From contig JARGOX010000001.1 in assembly GCA_029233925.1 (NCBI GenBank), forward strand, positions 369,448 to 433,447: a stretch of DNA of 64,000 bases. Direction: 5' to 3'. Under the pieces are notes generated by a model. That model was given only the letters and a program-made list of their open reading frames with translations, ran no database searches and was not told the DNA's origin. Origin of the DNA: Rhizobiaceae bacterium. Lineage in GTDB: Bacteria; Pseudomonadota; Alphaproteobacteria; Rhizobiales; Rhizobiaceae. The translations under genes and the position numbers were made by a program. This document shows positions 9,697 through 18,662 of the stretch, piece by piece (within the stretch, counting starts at the first letter, position 1; the number at the start of each line of letters is the position of its first letter).

Positions 9697-10934
9697 CCAC
9701 AGAAACAGTAACAATTTCCCACTTGGGCGCGCAGGGCGACGGCATTGCGGACGGTCCGGAAGGGCCGATCTATGTCGGCTTTACCCTTCCCGGTGAAACC
9801 GTCACCATCGATCAGCAGAAAAACAAGGGGCAATTGCTCAGTGTCGACCAGCCCTCACCGCAGCGCGTCGAACCACCCTGCTCCTATTTCGGTCCGCAGG
9901 GAAAATCCTGTGGCGGCTGCGCACTGCAGCATATGAATATGGATGCCTATTATGTCTGGAAAAGGCAATTGGTCGTAGATGCTCTTGCGTCACGAGGTAT
10001 CGAGGCGGACGTTCTTCAAACCGTTGAATGCTCGCCCCTGGGGCGGCGGCGTGCCGTATTTTCCGCCCAATCGACACGCAACGGCCTGTTGTTTGGATTC
10101 AATCAGGCCGGCACGCACAATATCGTGGACATCAAACATTGCACGGTTCTGAGCCCTGCCATCACCAATCGCCTTGATGCTTTTCGCAGCCTTGCAAACC
10201 TGCTTGCGCGCAGCGGCAAATCGTTCAGACTGCAGGTGCTCGCAACGCTCACCGGGCTTGACGTGTCGATCGAGAACATGAGCCAGCTTTCAGAAAAACA
10301 GCGGCAACAGGCAACAGCTCTGGCCCTGCAACTTGGTTTTGCCCGATTGTCTCTTGGCAGCGAGACCCTGGTGGAAGCCCACAAGCCGATCATCCGTTTT
10401 TCCGGCGTCGACGTGTCGCCGCCGCCAATCGGATTTGTGCAGGCAAGTGTCGAAGCACAGGACCGGATGGTGGCGATCGTTGCCGAACACCTTAGCGGAT
10501 TGAAGCGGGTAGCGGACCTGTTTTCGGGAAGTGGTACATTCACCTTCGAACTGGCGCGACAATCGGCAGTACACGCGGTCGAGGCCGATGGCCCGGCCAT
10601 GGCTGCGCTGGACCAGGCCGCACGCCATGCAAAGGGGCTCAAGCCCATCAGCGTGGAAAAACGCGATCTTTATCGCCGTCCTCTGCAGCCTGCCGATCTC
10701 AAGAAAATCGACGGCGTAACGTTTGATCCGCCGAGAGCCGGTGCACAGGAACAGGCAGAAGAACTTGCAAAATCCAAGGTCGGCAAGGTGGCAGCCGTTT
10801 CCTGCAACCCGGCGACATTGGCGCGCGATCTGCGCATCCTGCTGGATGGCGGCTTTCGCATCCAATCTGTCACTCCGATTGACCAGTTCGTCTGGACACC
10901 GCATGTGGAGGCGATTGCTCTTCTGGAACGTTAA
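9693..10934 (+). CDS. class I SAM-dependent RNA methyltransferase (TrmA/RlmC/RlmD, m5U type)
   Basis: 413 residues. An N-terminal TRAM-like beta-barrel (about 1-55) precedes an iron-sulfur cluster site with cysteines C63, C73, C76 and C150. The Rossmann methyltransferase domain shows ADLFSGSGTFTFELA (SAM binding), TFDPPRAGA (motif IV) and the catalytic nucleophile C371 in SCNPATLARDL, with the general base Glu in HVEAIALL at the C-terminus. Such enzymes make 5-methyluridine in rRNA or tRNA; the exact position cannot be told. It overlaps tlyA by four bases. An 18-base palindrome begins within its stop codon. Confidence 0.88.
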   Translation: MTTETVTISHLGAQGDGIADGPEGPIYVGFTLPGETVTIDQQKNKGQLLSVDQPSPQRVEPPCSYFGPQGKSCGGCALQHMNMDAYYVWKRQLVVDALASRGIEADVLQTVECSPLGRRRAVFSAQSTRNGLLFGFNQAGTHNIVDIKHCTVLSPAITNRLDAFRSLANLLARSGKSFRLQVLATLTGLDVSIENMSQLSEKQRQQATALALQLGFARLSLGSETLVEAHKPIIRFSGVDVSPPPIGFVQASVEAQDRMVAIVAEHLSGLKRVADLFSGSGTFTFELARQSAVHAVEADGPAMAALDQAARHAKGLKPISVEKRDLYRRPLQPADLKKIDGVTFDPPRAGAQEQAEELAKSKVGKVAAVSCNPATLARDLRILLDGGFRIQSVTPIDQFVWTPHVEAIALLER

Positions 10935-10950
10935 GGAAACAAGTTTCCTT
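10933..10950 (+). terminator. perfect palindrome at the end of the RNA methyltransferase gene
   Basis: AAGGAAAC and GTTTCCTT face each other around two bases, beginning in the TAA stop. As RNA this would fold with seven pairs and a four-base loop. No T-run follows, so it is a weak terminator at best; a protein-binding site is equally possible. Confidence 0.3.
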
Positions 10951-11058
10951 GCAAATTGATTCAGGCGAATTGCCTAACCATTTGTTTCTTATCGTCTCTA
11001 TTTCCTATAATGACTCCTGGCAAGGGAGTCGGCCCGGATAATGCCCAAGTGGATTTTT

Positions 11059-11442
11059 TCAAATCGAGGCCTGCCACGCACCTTCCAGATAGCGCGCTTC
11101 CTGATCGCCAGGCCATGGCGGCATGGATATACAAATAAATTTCAGATCGACATCACCGATATTGCGATACTGGAAAGCAGTTCCAACCGGTATGTCGATG
11201 GAGGTTCCTGCAACAAGTGGCGTGATGCGTTCCGATACCCCATCGCGCCGCCAGATTTCGCCATGCCCCTCAAGGATGTACCAGAACTCGCTCACCGTCT
11301 GATGAATTGTTGCCCTATTGACCTGTTTCGGGGGGACCGTGCTGTGAATCATATTGCCATTGGCGCCATCCATGATGAAACGGATATCGGCGCCTGCGGG
11401 CGATTGCGCGTCGGCATTGGCGGGAAGTGTCGTTTCTTTCAT
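11059..11442 (-). CDS. cupin domain-containing protein
   Basis: 127-residue single-domain cupin. The central barrel shows the two cupin motifs in reduced form: VPPKQVNRATIHQTVSEFWYILEGHGEIW (about 36-64) and GTSIDIPVGTAFQYRNIG (about 79-96). Of the usual metal-binding residues, a histidine (in TIHQ) and a glutamate (SEF) are visible. The second-motif histidine appears to be Phe/Gln (GTAFQYRN), so metal binding is uncertain. Function cannot be assigned. It is a single gene facing the plus-strand methyltransferase, with nothing recognised between them apart from the palindrome at 10933. Confidence 0.75.
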   Translation of the reverse strand: MKETTLPANADAQSPAGADIRFIMDGANGNMIHSTVPPKQVNRATIHQTVSEFWYILEGHGEIWRRDGVSERITPLVAGTSIDIPVGTAFQYRNIGDVDLKFICISMPPWPGDQEARYLEGAWQASI

Positions 11443-11621
11443 GGTGCATCATCCAATCAGGTGCCGGGCCATGGTATCGATCGCCGACAATATGCGGCCA
11501 ATGTCGGGTTCATTGCAATGGCTGCAGATACCGTGGCCGGATGAAACGCCCAGACCCGCAATTCACCATTTTTGAAACTAATATTGCGGCGACGTCTCAA
11601 TCAGAATGAAGAGATTTTACA

Positions 11622-11855
11622 ATGGAGATCGATACGGACAAGATAGACGATGCGGCTCTGGCGCTCTTGTGGCTGACCCTGCACGATGATCGGCGTGCCT
11701 GGAAAGGGTTCGACTGGGACATACTTGATCGACTGCACAGCAAGGGGCTGATCTTCGATCCGGTTGGCAAGGTAAAATCCGTTGCACTGAGCGATGAAGG
11801 ACTGGAGCGGGCAGAAGCCTTGTTTGAAGCCATGTTCAGCCGCCCGAAAGCCTGA
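11622..11855 (+). CDS. DUF6429-like small protein
   Basis: 77-residue protein matching my recollection of the DUF6429 family of uncharacterised proteins (pattern D-x-D-K-I-D-x-A-x-L-A-L-L-x-L-T-L-H-D and WKGFDWD, followed by RLH.KGLI..PVGKAKSV). It has no signal peptide or membrane segment and looks like a small winged-helix-type fold. The ATG at 11622 lies after a weak purine stretch. An inverted repeat overlaps its stop codon. Function unknown. Confidence 0.75.
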   Translation: MEIDTDKIDDAALALLWLTLHDDRRAWKGFDWDILDRLHSKGLIFDPVGKVKSVALSDEGLERAEALFEAMFSRPKA

Positions 11856-11869
11856 TCAACTGTTGATCA
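11853..11869 (+). terminator. inverted repeat overlapping the stop codon of the DUF6429 gene
   Basis: TGATCAAC and GTTGATCA mirror each other around one base, starting at the TGA stop, and a short TTT follows. It may act as a weak terminator or transcript-end stabiliser. The opposing enoyl-CoA hydratase gene ends 118 bp further on. Confidence 0.35.
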
Positions 11870-11986
11870 TTTGATTGCCGTTTCCACGCGCTATGCGGCC
11901 CGCCACAACATGCGACAGCCGTGCTACCCGGCCTGAATTTGTACCAGCCGCATTCTGCAACGGGCCGCAATTTGCACGGGGCCGCT

Positions 11987-12760
11987 TCAAGCCTTTTTCT
12001 TGCGCGCCATGAAGGCTTCGAAAGCCGCACGCGCTTCGGGTGAGGACAGGCGCTCTGTAAACAGGGCCGATTCCTCGTTCATGCGCACAATGGCCGCATC
12101 ACGGGTGGTCTTGCGCAGCAAGTCGCGAGCGAGTTGCATGGCCTGTGGCGGCTTGGATGCAATATTTGCCGCAGCGGCAAGTGTCTCGTTTTCAAGTTCC
12201 TCTTCTCCGACAACCTTGTAGATCAGGCCAGCGTCACGCGCTTCCTCGGCGGAAAAGCCAATGCCGGCTGCCAGCATGGCAAAGGCCCGCTGATGGCCCA
12301 TGGCCATAGGACCCAGCAGACTGGAGGCCGCCTCGGGAACCAAAGCCAGGTCAACAAAGGGTGTGCGAAATTCCGACCGCGGCGTCGCAAAGGTCAGGTC
12401 ACAATGAAAATTCAGGGTCGTTCCGACGCCGATTGCCAATCCGTCAACACCGGCAATCAGCGGTTTTTTAAGGCTGGCCAGCGCTGTCAGGAACTTGCCA
12501 ACTTCGCCCTCCGATATGCGTCCGGAGATCGCGTAGCCAAGAAAATCCTGCATATCGTTTCCGGCGGTGAAACAACCGGACGTGCCCAGCATGACGTGAA
12601 CCCGCACCGTATCATCGGCTTCAGCTGAATGCAGTGCCTCAACCATGGTGCCATACATGGCCTGGGTAAAAGCATTCATTTTTTCCGGTCGGTTGAACCT
12701 TATGATCTGTACTGCGCCGCCATAGGCTTCCGGCCGTTCAATCAGGATGCGTTCACTCAT
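11987..12760 (-). CDS. enoyl-CoA hydratase/isomerase family protein
   Basis: 257-residue crotonase-fold protein acting on acyl-CoA thioesters. The oxyanion-hole segments are visible: FNRPEKMNAFT near residue 22, SGCFTAGNDMQDF near 60, and LIAGVDGLAIGVGTTL followed by the PEAASSLLGP region. Start taken at the ATG at 12760 (MSERILIERPE), which has a good GGGAGA ribosome-binding site. The open frame runs 14 residues further upstream to an ATG at 12802 without family resemblance. It lies 53 bp downstream of the acyl-CoA dehydrogenase gene, so the two probably form a short beta-oxidation-type operon. The exact substrate is not predictable. Confidence 0.88.
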   Translation of the reverse strand: MSERILIERPEAYGGAVQIIRFNRPEKMNAFTQAMYGTMVEALHSAEADDTVRVHVMLGTSGCFTAGNDMQDFLGYAISGRISEGEVGKFLTALASLKKPLIAGVDGLAIGVGTTLNFHCDLTFATPRSEFRTPFVDLALVPEAASSLLGPMAMGHQRAFAMLAAGIGFSAEEARDAGLIYKVVGEEELENETLAAAANIASKPPQAMQLARDLLRKTTRDAAIVRMNEESALFTERLSSPEARAAFEAFMARKKKA

Positions 12761-12813
12761 GGTCTTCTCCCTTCGAGAGATCCCCTCCCCCGGTCTTGGC
12801 ATATTGTCAGTGG

Positions 12814-14598
12814 CTATTTCAGTGCAGCCCGGGCACCCAGCAGGCTTGTGGAGCCATGCATGACCGCATCGCGCAATGCCGCCGTTTCGGCAAGCATATT
12901 TTCAGCGCAGAAGCGGCAAAGCGCGATCCGGGCGCTGTCATCACCGGTCTCCACCAGAGCGCCCTTGGCAAGGTAGGCGGCACCAGCAGCGAGCCCGAAG
13001 AGACGCTGATAGGGCGTTGCCCCGGCAAGCGCTTCCGCCATGCGTCCGTCCTGCAAGGCCTGAAGCAACCAGCCGGTTGATTCAGTCAGATCGGAAAGAG
13101 CACTATTGAGCCTGTCGGCAGTCAGGCCGAATTCAGGGCTGTTCTTGCGTGCCACCCGCGCTGCAATGTCTTTCAACTCGTCAATATAGCCCGTGATGTG
13201 CTCACCGCCCGATTGCGCCAGCTTGCGGGTCACAAGATCAATGGCCTGTATGCCATTGGTTCCCTCATAGATCGGTGCAATCCGTGCATCGCGCAACAGT
13301 CTGGCAGCACCGGTCTCCTCGATGAAGCCCATGCCGCCATGCACCTGAACTCCGATGGACGCGGCCTGGACACCAATGTCAGTGGAAAAAGCCTTGGCCA
13401 CGGGCGTCAGCAGATTTGCCCGCTCCCTCCAATGGCGTGCCACGTCAGCCTCGCCGCGTTCTGCAGCGCTGTCTGCCATGTCTATTGCATGGGCGCAGCT
13501 ATAGGCGATTGAACGGGACGCCTGGATCAGGGCCTTCATTGTCAGAAGGTCCCTTTGAATATCCGGATGTTCGATAATCGGGCTCATGCCTTCGCCCTGC
13601 CAGCCAGGCGCACGGCCCTGGGTGCGCTCCTGAGCATAGTCCAGCGCCTGTTGATAGGCCGCTTCGGCAACCGCGACACCCTGAATGCCGACATTCAGCC
13701 GCGCGTTGTTCATCATCGTGAACATGCAGGCCAGGCCGCGGTTCTCCTCACCGATGACCCAGCCGATTGCGCCCGGCGTCTCGCCGAATTTGCCATCACC
13801 ATAAATCATTGTGCATGTCGGAGATCCGTGAATGCCCAGCTTGTGTTCCACGCCGTTGCAAAACAGGTCATTGCGCGCACCCAAGGTGCCATCACCGTTG
13901 ACCAGGAATTTGGGAACCAGGAAAAGCGATATGCCCTTCGTTCCAGTTGGTGCATCGGGAAGCCGCGCCAGCACCAGATGGATGATATTGTCGGCAAAAT
14001 CATGTTCACCATAGGTGATGTAAATTTTCTGGCCAAAAATCCGATAGGAGCCGTCATCATTGCGCTCGGCACGCGCTTTCAGCGCCGTGAGGTCTGAGCC
14101 GGCTGCCGGTTCCGTCAGGTTCATTGTGCCTGTCCAGGCGCCGGAAATCAGTTTTTCCAGATAGAGATTCTTGAGATCGTCCGATGCATGGGCGCTCAAG
14201 GCCTCGACCGCACCCATCGTCAGCAGCGAACACAGGCTGAAAGCCATGGAACTTGAGTTCCACATTTCGTTTGTCGCGACAGACAACATGGTCGGCAGGC
14301 CCTGGCCACCGTATTCCGGCGTGCCAGTCAGGCTGTTCCATCCGCCCGATATCCAGTTTTGATAGAGTTCGCTCCAGCCTTCCGGAGTCGTGACCTCGGC
14401 ATCCTTGAGGGGCGTGCCCTTCTCACCATTGGGTGCCAGAGGCGCCATTTCTTCAGAGGCAAACCGGCCGGCTTCCGCCAAAATCGCATCAACAAGGTCA
14501 TCCGACAGGTCACCCAACTGGCCCGCATCCATGGCCTCCTGCATACCGGCAACATGTTTCAGGGTGAAGGCGATGTCATCGACCGGTGCACGATACAT
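12814..14598 (-). CDS. acyl-CoA dehydrogenase (long C-terminally extended type)
   Basis: 594-residue FAD-dependent acyl-CoA dehydrogenase of the extended class that also contains DmdC-like enzymes. Visible: the flavin/substrate motif LTEPAAGSDLTALKARA, YITYGEHDFADN, the VHGGMGFIEETGAARLLRDARI segment, and the IYEGTNGIQAIDL motif whose Glu is the usual catalytic base. The C-terminal extra helical domain (from about 460) is as expected. The ATG at 14598 (MYRAPVDDIAF) is preferred; the frame stays open to 14676 without family similarity. With the downstream enoyl-CoA hydratase it suggests oxidation of a specialised acyl-CoA. The DmdC/DmdD pair is a loose analogue, not a demonstrated function. 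Confidence 0.9.
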   Translation of the reverse strand: MYRAPVDDIAFTLKHVAGMQEAMDAGQLGDLSDDLVDAILAEAGRFASEEMAPLAPNGEKGTPLKDAEVTTPEGWSELYQNWISGGWNSLTGTPEYGGQGLPTMLSVATNEMWNSSSMAFSLCSLLTMGAVEALSAHASDDLKNLYLEKLISGAWTGTMNLTEPAAGSDLTALKARAERNDDGSYRIFGQKIYITYGEHDFADNIIHLVLARLPDAPTGTKGISLFLVPKFLVNGDGTLGARNDLFCNGVEHKLGIHGSPTCTMIYGDGKFGETPGAIGWVIGEENRGLACMFTMMNNARLNVGIQGVAVAEAAYQQALDYAQERTQGRAPGWQGEGMSPIIEHPDIQRDLLTMKALIQASRSIAYSCAHAIDMADSAAERGEADVARHWRERANLLTPVAKAFSTDIGVQAASIGVQVHGGMGFIEETGAARLLRDARIAPIYEGTNGIQAIDLVTRKLAQSGGEHITGYIDELKDIAARVARKNSPEFGLTADRLNSALSDLTESTGWLLQALQDGRMAEALAGATPYQRLFGLAAGAAYLAKGALVETGDDSARIALCRFCAENMLAETAALRDAVMHGSTSLLGARAALK

Positions 14599-14807
14599 GG
14601 GGCAGTTCCTCTGGCTGGAAGACGATCTCTTTGTGGCCGGGCCAATCGCGGCGGTCCGGCGTGAGCAATTGCGCAATTTGCTAGGTTATTTTTACGTAAA
14701 CGTCAATTAAAATTCACCCCTTGGCAAGGCTCAACTTCAAAGTGTTTGCATGACCATTGAGCATGAGATGGAAGCCTGTTATTTGCTGGCTAAATCTGGT
14801 GTTTGCA

Positions 14808-15779
14808 ATGAATGTCTTGATAATCGGTGACAATAAAATTCTGGCCATGGACAGGGCCTGCGCTGTCCTGTCGACAGGACAGTTGATCGCGCTGCCGACT
14901 GAAACGGTCTACGGGCTTGCAGCCGATGCCACCAATGGCGAGGCTGTGGCCCGCATCTTCGAGGTCAAGGGTCGGCCACGTTTCAATCCCCTGATCTGCC
15001 ACATGAGCAGTATTGAAATGGCCAGACGCTATGTGCATTTCGATGAGATGACGTTGCGCCTTGCAGAGATCTTCTGGCCCGGGCCGCTGACGCTTGTTTT
15101 GCCATTGAAACCGGACAGCCCGATCCATCCTTTGACAAGCGCCGGACTGGAAACGCTTGCGGTCAGGGTTCCAACCGGTTTTGCCCGCGAACTTATCGCT
15201 CGCTATGACCATCCGCTTGCCGCACCGAGCGCCAATACATCGGGAAAGGTCAGCCCGACAACGGCGGCCCATGTCGCGGCAGACCTGGGAGAAAAGGTGC
15301 AACTCATTCTGGACGGTGGGCCGGCCAGCATTGGTCTGGAATCCACCATCGTCAAAATGACAGACGGGAGTCTCGAACTCTTGCGACCAGGCGGGCTGAC
15401 CAGCGAGGATATCGAACAGGCCATGGGTGTGACACTGAGACGCCGAACGGGGACAGCACCAATCATCGAGGCACCCGGCATGTTGCGTTCACACTATGCG
15501 CCGTCGGCACCATTACAGATGAATGCACAATTTGCCGAACCGGGTGATGCGGTGATCCGTTTTGCCGGCCAGGAAGTGCCCGGCGACACGCAGGCGGCGA
15601 TCATCCTGGATCTGAGCCCGGCGGGCAATCTGCGGGAAGCCGCGGCCAATCTTTTCGACTACATCAAATGCGCCGATGCGGCCACCGACAGGCATATTCG
15701 TGTCGCACCAATTGCACCAACAGGCCTTGGCGAGGCCATCAATGACCGTCTGGAGCGCGCTGCTGCGCCAAGACCATGA
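14808..15779 (+). CDS. L-threonylcarbamoyladenylate synthase (Sua5/YciO/YrdC family)
   Basis: 323-residue enzyme making threonylcarbamoyl-AMP from threonine, bicarbonate and ATP for the t6A modification of tRNA. The YrdC domain shows LPTETVYGLAADA near residue 29, VKGRPRFNPLICHM, and APSANTSGKVSPTTAAHV near 144. The C-terminal Sua5 domain is present (length over 300; linker at GMLRSHYAPSAPL). The ATG at 14808 (MNVLIIGDNKIL) fits the family; an ATG at 14757 would add 17 residues. Divergent from the acyl-CoA dehydrogenase, with about 210 bp between their starts. Confidence 0.9.
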   Translation: MNVLIIGDNKILAMDRACAVLSTGQLIALPTETVYGLAADATNGEAVARIFEVKGRPRFNPLICHMSSIEMARRYVHFDEMTLRLAEIFWPGPLTLVLPLKPDSPIHPLTSAGLETLAVRVPTGFARELIARYDHPLAAPSANTSGKVSPTTAAHVAADLGEKVQLILDGGPASIGLESTIVKMTDGSLELLRPGGLTSEDIEQAMGVTLRRRTGTAPIIEAPGMLRSHYAPSAPLQMNAQFAEPGDAVIRFAGQEVPGDTQAAIILDLSPAGNLREAAANLFDYIKCADAATDRHIRVAPIAPTGLGEAINDRLERAAAPRP

Positions 15780-15866
15780 ATACGCCAATACACCGGTCCA
15801 CCGACGCGTCCCGCGCTTTAAGCCACACCGCTGTTTGAAACAGCCTGCGAACATGATGAGTTGCAC

Positions 15867-17285
15867 ATGAGCAATGAAGACACATTGAACCGGTTTGCCG
15901 CCATTGTCGGCGAAAAATACACCCTGCGTAACACCGAGGACATCGCGCCCTTCCTGAAAGAACCACGCGGGCTTTTCCACGGCACGTCGCCCATGGTTCT
16001 AAGACCCGGGAGCGTGGGCGAGGTCTCACAGATCCTGGCACTGGCCACCAGCACCGGAACGGCAATCGTGCCCCAGGCCGGCAATACCGGCCATACAGGC
16101 GGTCAGGTTCCACTGGAAGGCAGCCACCAGGTGATTGTATCGCTGTCGCGATTGAACGCGATCAGAGATATCGACCTGGCGGGCAATGCCATGACTGTGG
16201 AAGCAGGCTGTATTCTCGATGCCATTCATCAGGCGGCGCATGGGGTCGGGCGCATGTTCCCGCTATCGCTTGGCTCTCAAGGCTCCTGCCAGATCGGTGG
16301 TAACCTGTCCACCAATGCAGGCGGAACAGCGGTACTTGCCTATGGAAACACCAGGCAATTGTGCCTCGGGCTGGAAGTCGTCCTACCCACCGGTGAACTA
16401 TGGAACGGATTGCGCAGCCTCAAAAAAGACAACACCGGCTATGATCTGCGCGATCTGTTCATTGGCGCGGAAGGAACCCTGGGAATCATCACCGCAGCCG
16501 TCATCAGGATTTTTCCGATACCAGCCGGCCAACAGGTGGCTGTTGCCGGCCTGAAAAGCCCGGCAGACGCCCTGACATTGTTCAATCTTGCCCAGCACAA
16601 ATGCGGGAATTCGCTGACCGGCTTTGAACTCATGCCGCGCCTCGGCATGGAGTTCACCACCACCCATATCCCCGGCAACCGTGATCCGCTGGAAAACGCC
16701 CATCCATGGTATGTCCTGATCGATGTATCGTCGGGCCAGTCCGAAGAGGCCGCTGATACCCTGCTGCAGGGCATTTTGGAGGAGGCTTTTGAAACCAGTC
16801 TCGTGCAGGACGCAGTCATTGCCCAATCCGAAACCCAGCGCCAGGCGATCTGGAAGCTGCGGGAATCCATGTCGGAATCACAAAAGCCGGAGGGCGCTTC
16901 CCTGAAGCATGATGTTTCAGTGCCCGTCGCGTCGATACCCCAATTCATGGCAGAAGCCGACGCAGCTGTTCTGCACGCGATGCCGGATGCGCGCTTTGTT
17001 GCCTTTGGACATATGGGGGATGGCAATATCCACTATAATATTTCCCAGCCCAAGGGTGCCCCCGCCGACCCTTTTCTGGCCAGACGACATGAGATCAATG
17101 AAATCGTTCATGGCATCGTCCTGAAGTTTAACGGATCGATCTCGGCGGAGCATGGCATAGGACAACTCAAGCGCGATAAGCTTGCTGAGATTCGCGAGCC
17201 GATTGAAATGGATTTGATGCGACGGGTCAAAATGGCGTTTGATCCGGCAGGCATTATGAATCCCGGCAAGGTGATCGCGGTCTGA
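15867..17285 (+). CDS. FAD-binding oxidoreductase (GlcD/D-lactate or D-2-hydroxyacid dehydrogenase family)
   Basis: 472-residue flavoprotein of the PCMH/VAO type. The FAD-binding loop is PQAGNTGHTGGQVP (about 73-86), followed by GSQGSCQIGGNLSTNAGG. The C-terminal FAD-linked oxidase domain contains GHMGDGNIHYNIS and SAEHGIGQLKRDKL, where D-lactate and D-2-hydroxyglutarate dehydrogenases hold the catalytic histidines and metal site. The exact hydroxyacid is not predictable. Start at the ATG at 15867 (MSNEDTL); a TTG two codons earlier is also in frame. It follows the Sua5-type gene by 87 bp on the same strand. Confidence 0.88.
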   Translation: MSNEDTLNRFAAIVGEKYTLRNTEDIAPFLKEPRGLFHGTSPMVLRPGSVGEVSQILALATSTGTAIVPQAGNTGHTGGQVPLEGSHQVIVSLSRLNAIRDIDLAGNAMTVEAGCILDAIHQAAHGVGRMFPLSLGSQGSCQIGGNLSTNAGGTAVLAYGNTRQLCLGLEVVLPTGELWNGLRSLKKDNTGYDLRDLFIGAEGTLGIITAAVIRIFPIPAGQQVAVAGLKSPADALTLFNLAQHKCGNSLTGFELMPRLGMEFTTTHIPGNRDPLENAHPWYVLIDVSSGQSEEAADTLLQGILEEAFETSLVQDAVIAQSETQRQAIWKLRESMSESQKPEGASLKHDVSVPVASIPQFMAEADAAVLHAMPDARFVAFGHMGDGNIHYNISQPKGAPADPFLARRHEINEIVHGIVLKFNGSISAEHGIGQLKRDKLAEIREPIEMDLMRRVKMAFDPAGIMNPGKVIAV

Positions 17286-17509
17286 AACGCCTGAAAACAG
17301 GACCAAAAAGGCCCATATCAACGATCTGGAATATTTTGTTAAAAGTCCCTTATGGTCGGTTTCCTTTTGCTAACCATTTACAACAACAGGATTTTCTTAA
17401 CCTTAGATTTTAAGACCGGTGGAAGTGAATTCGCCTAAGCTCCAATCTTCAAGAGGACATAAGTCCCGGTACGGAAATATCCGGCTCTCAGAAGAGACAG
17501 AGGCAAAAA

Positions 17510-18073
17510 ATGAATTCACTGCGCAAACCAGCCTGGGCTGGCGACGAACTGCGACTTGACCCCGGGCGTTTCCCGCAACAGGTCACCTATGCATCCCGGC
17601 ATGATCAGGATGGCGTCACCTTTACTGTCGACAAGCGCGGCGCCGTGCTGCGCAAGATCCTGCCGCAAAGCGGCCTGCCGCTTTCCATTGCCCTGCCTGT
17701 ACGGGCATTCAAGGGAATCGCCGCACGTGCCATGGACCATGGAGATGGAACCGTGACCGTCACGCTGGAACTGCATCATGAAGACAGTGAACTGTGTGTT
17801 CCGCTGTTGGTGGCTCATGATCTGGCGGATATCGCCGCAGACTGGCATTCGTGGTCTGAAGTCTACAATTTGCCCATGCTGATGATTGAAGCAGATGGAA
17901 AGGCAAAGCCTCTGGATGACCAATTGGGTCAGATAAAAACCAGAGCTATCAAGCCCCGCCGTCGCCAGTCACTGATGGGGACCCGCCGACCGCGCTTTCT
18001 TGTGCGGCGGCGCGCCGGAGCAATGGGCGTGCGCATGGTTATCAAAGGCGACGAAATCATCGCCCGCAGTTAA
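17510..18073 (+). CDS. DUF6101-like hypothetical protein
   Basis: 187 residues, recalled as a member of the DUF6101 family of uncharacterised rhizobial proteins. The N-terminus (LRKPAWAGDELRLDPGRFPQQVTY) leads into a beta-rich middle with FKGIAARAMDHGDGTVTVTLELHH. The C-terminus is strongly basic (RAIKPRRRQSLMGTRRPRFLVRRR), suggesting contact with nucleic acid or acidic lipid; that is inference. No signal peptide or membrane segment. The upstream gap of about 220 bp contains AT-rich sequence with two TTAACC-like words, but no promoter I can name. A strong terminator follows at 18120. Confidence 0.75.
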   Translation: MNSLRKPAWAGDELRLDPGRFPQQVTYASRHDQDGVTFTVDKRGAVLRKILPQSGLPLSIALPVRAFKGIAARAMDHGDGTVTVTLELHHEDSELCVPLLVAHDLADIAADWHSWSEVYNLPMLMIEADGKAKPLDDQLGQIKTRAIKPRRRQSLMGTRRPRFLVRRRAGAMGVRMVIKGDEIIARS

Positions 18074-18119
18074 TGCGCATCCGGTAGATCATTGCGAAAC
18101 CGGATTTTCAGACCGCATT

Positions 18120-18139
18120 GCGGGCAAAAGCCCGCTTTT
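18120..18139 (+). terminator. intrinsic terminator after the DUF6101 gene
   Basis: GCGGGC, an AAAA loop, GCCCGC and then TTTT: a six-pair all-GC stem with a tetraloop and a U-run, 46 bp after the stop codon. This is a classic Rho-independent terminator on the plus strand. Confidence 0.8.
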
Positions 18140-18662
18140 GACAAAATGATTCACCAAACGGAATCCAAGTACTTGTTTCAAGTGCTCTTTCTCCGGAAGG
18201 CAATTCTGTTGTTTTCCGGAGCTTTTCAGCGTTCAGGTAAGTGGTGACTGGCCTCCTGAATCTGCGTTGCTGCGTCCCACTCCCATTGAAATTCAGATCG
18301 ACGATGCCAGCGATCCCGTGTGGCTTTTCATTGCGCCCTCGATACCAATTCCAGCAGGAATGGGTCTCGGGCCCCAGATGCACAGACAAGCTCTCCCTGC
18401 ATTCTTTCTTGCTGTCACCATCCAATGGACGTCCATGTTCCTTGCCGTGTTTTCGTACGCGTTGTCTTTCAAAAGAACTGCACAAAGCTGTCTGGCACCA
18501 TGGATCTGTCCCTGCCCCACAGAAGATCGACCCGAAATGCAAAGTATAACGGGCCATGTATTTTGTAGTAACATCGCGCCAAATCACTGTAAGATGGCTC
18601 CCGATGCAAAAAATTGGCCGTGTCAGCCTGCGCGACAAAAACTGAATTTCACAAGACCAGGA
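18140..18662. other. unexplained 520-bp intergenic region
   Basis: Between the terminator and the cation transporter start I see no recognisable gene. Several overlapping frames stay open on both strands (for example 18241-18549 plus and 18293-18574 minus, about 100 residues each), but none looks like a known protein and their amino-acid content is proline-, serine- and cysteine-rich as in shadow frames. An inverted repeat CTCCGGAA ... TTCCGGAG lies at 18191-18221, and CCAAGTACTTG at about 18164. It could hold a decayed gene, a non-coding RNA or a long leader of the transporter. Confidence 0.4.

Noticed and set aside
12760-12814. DmdC/DmdD dimethylsulfoniopropionate demethylation pair
   Set aside because: The acyl-CoA dehydrogenase and hydratase only share the general families; no dmdA or dmdB is in the window and no diagnostic residue could be checked.
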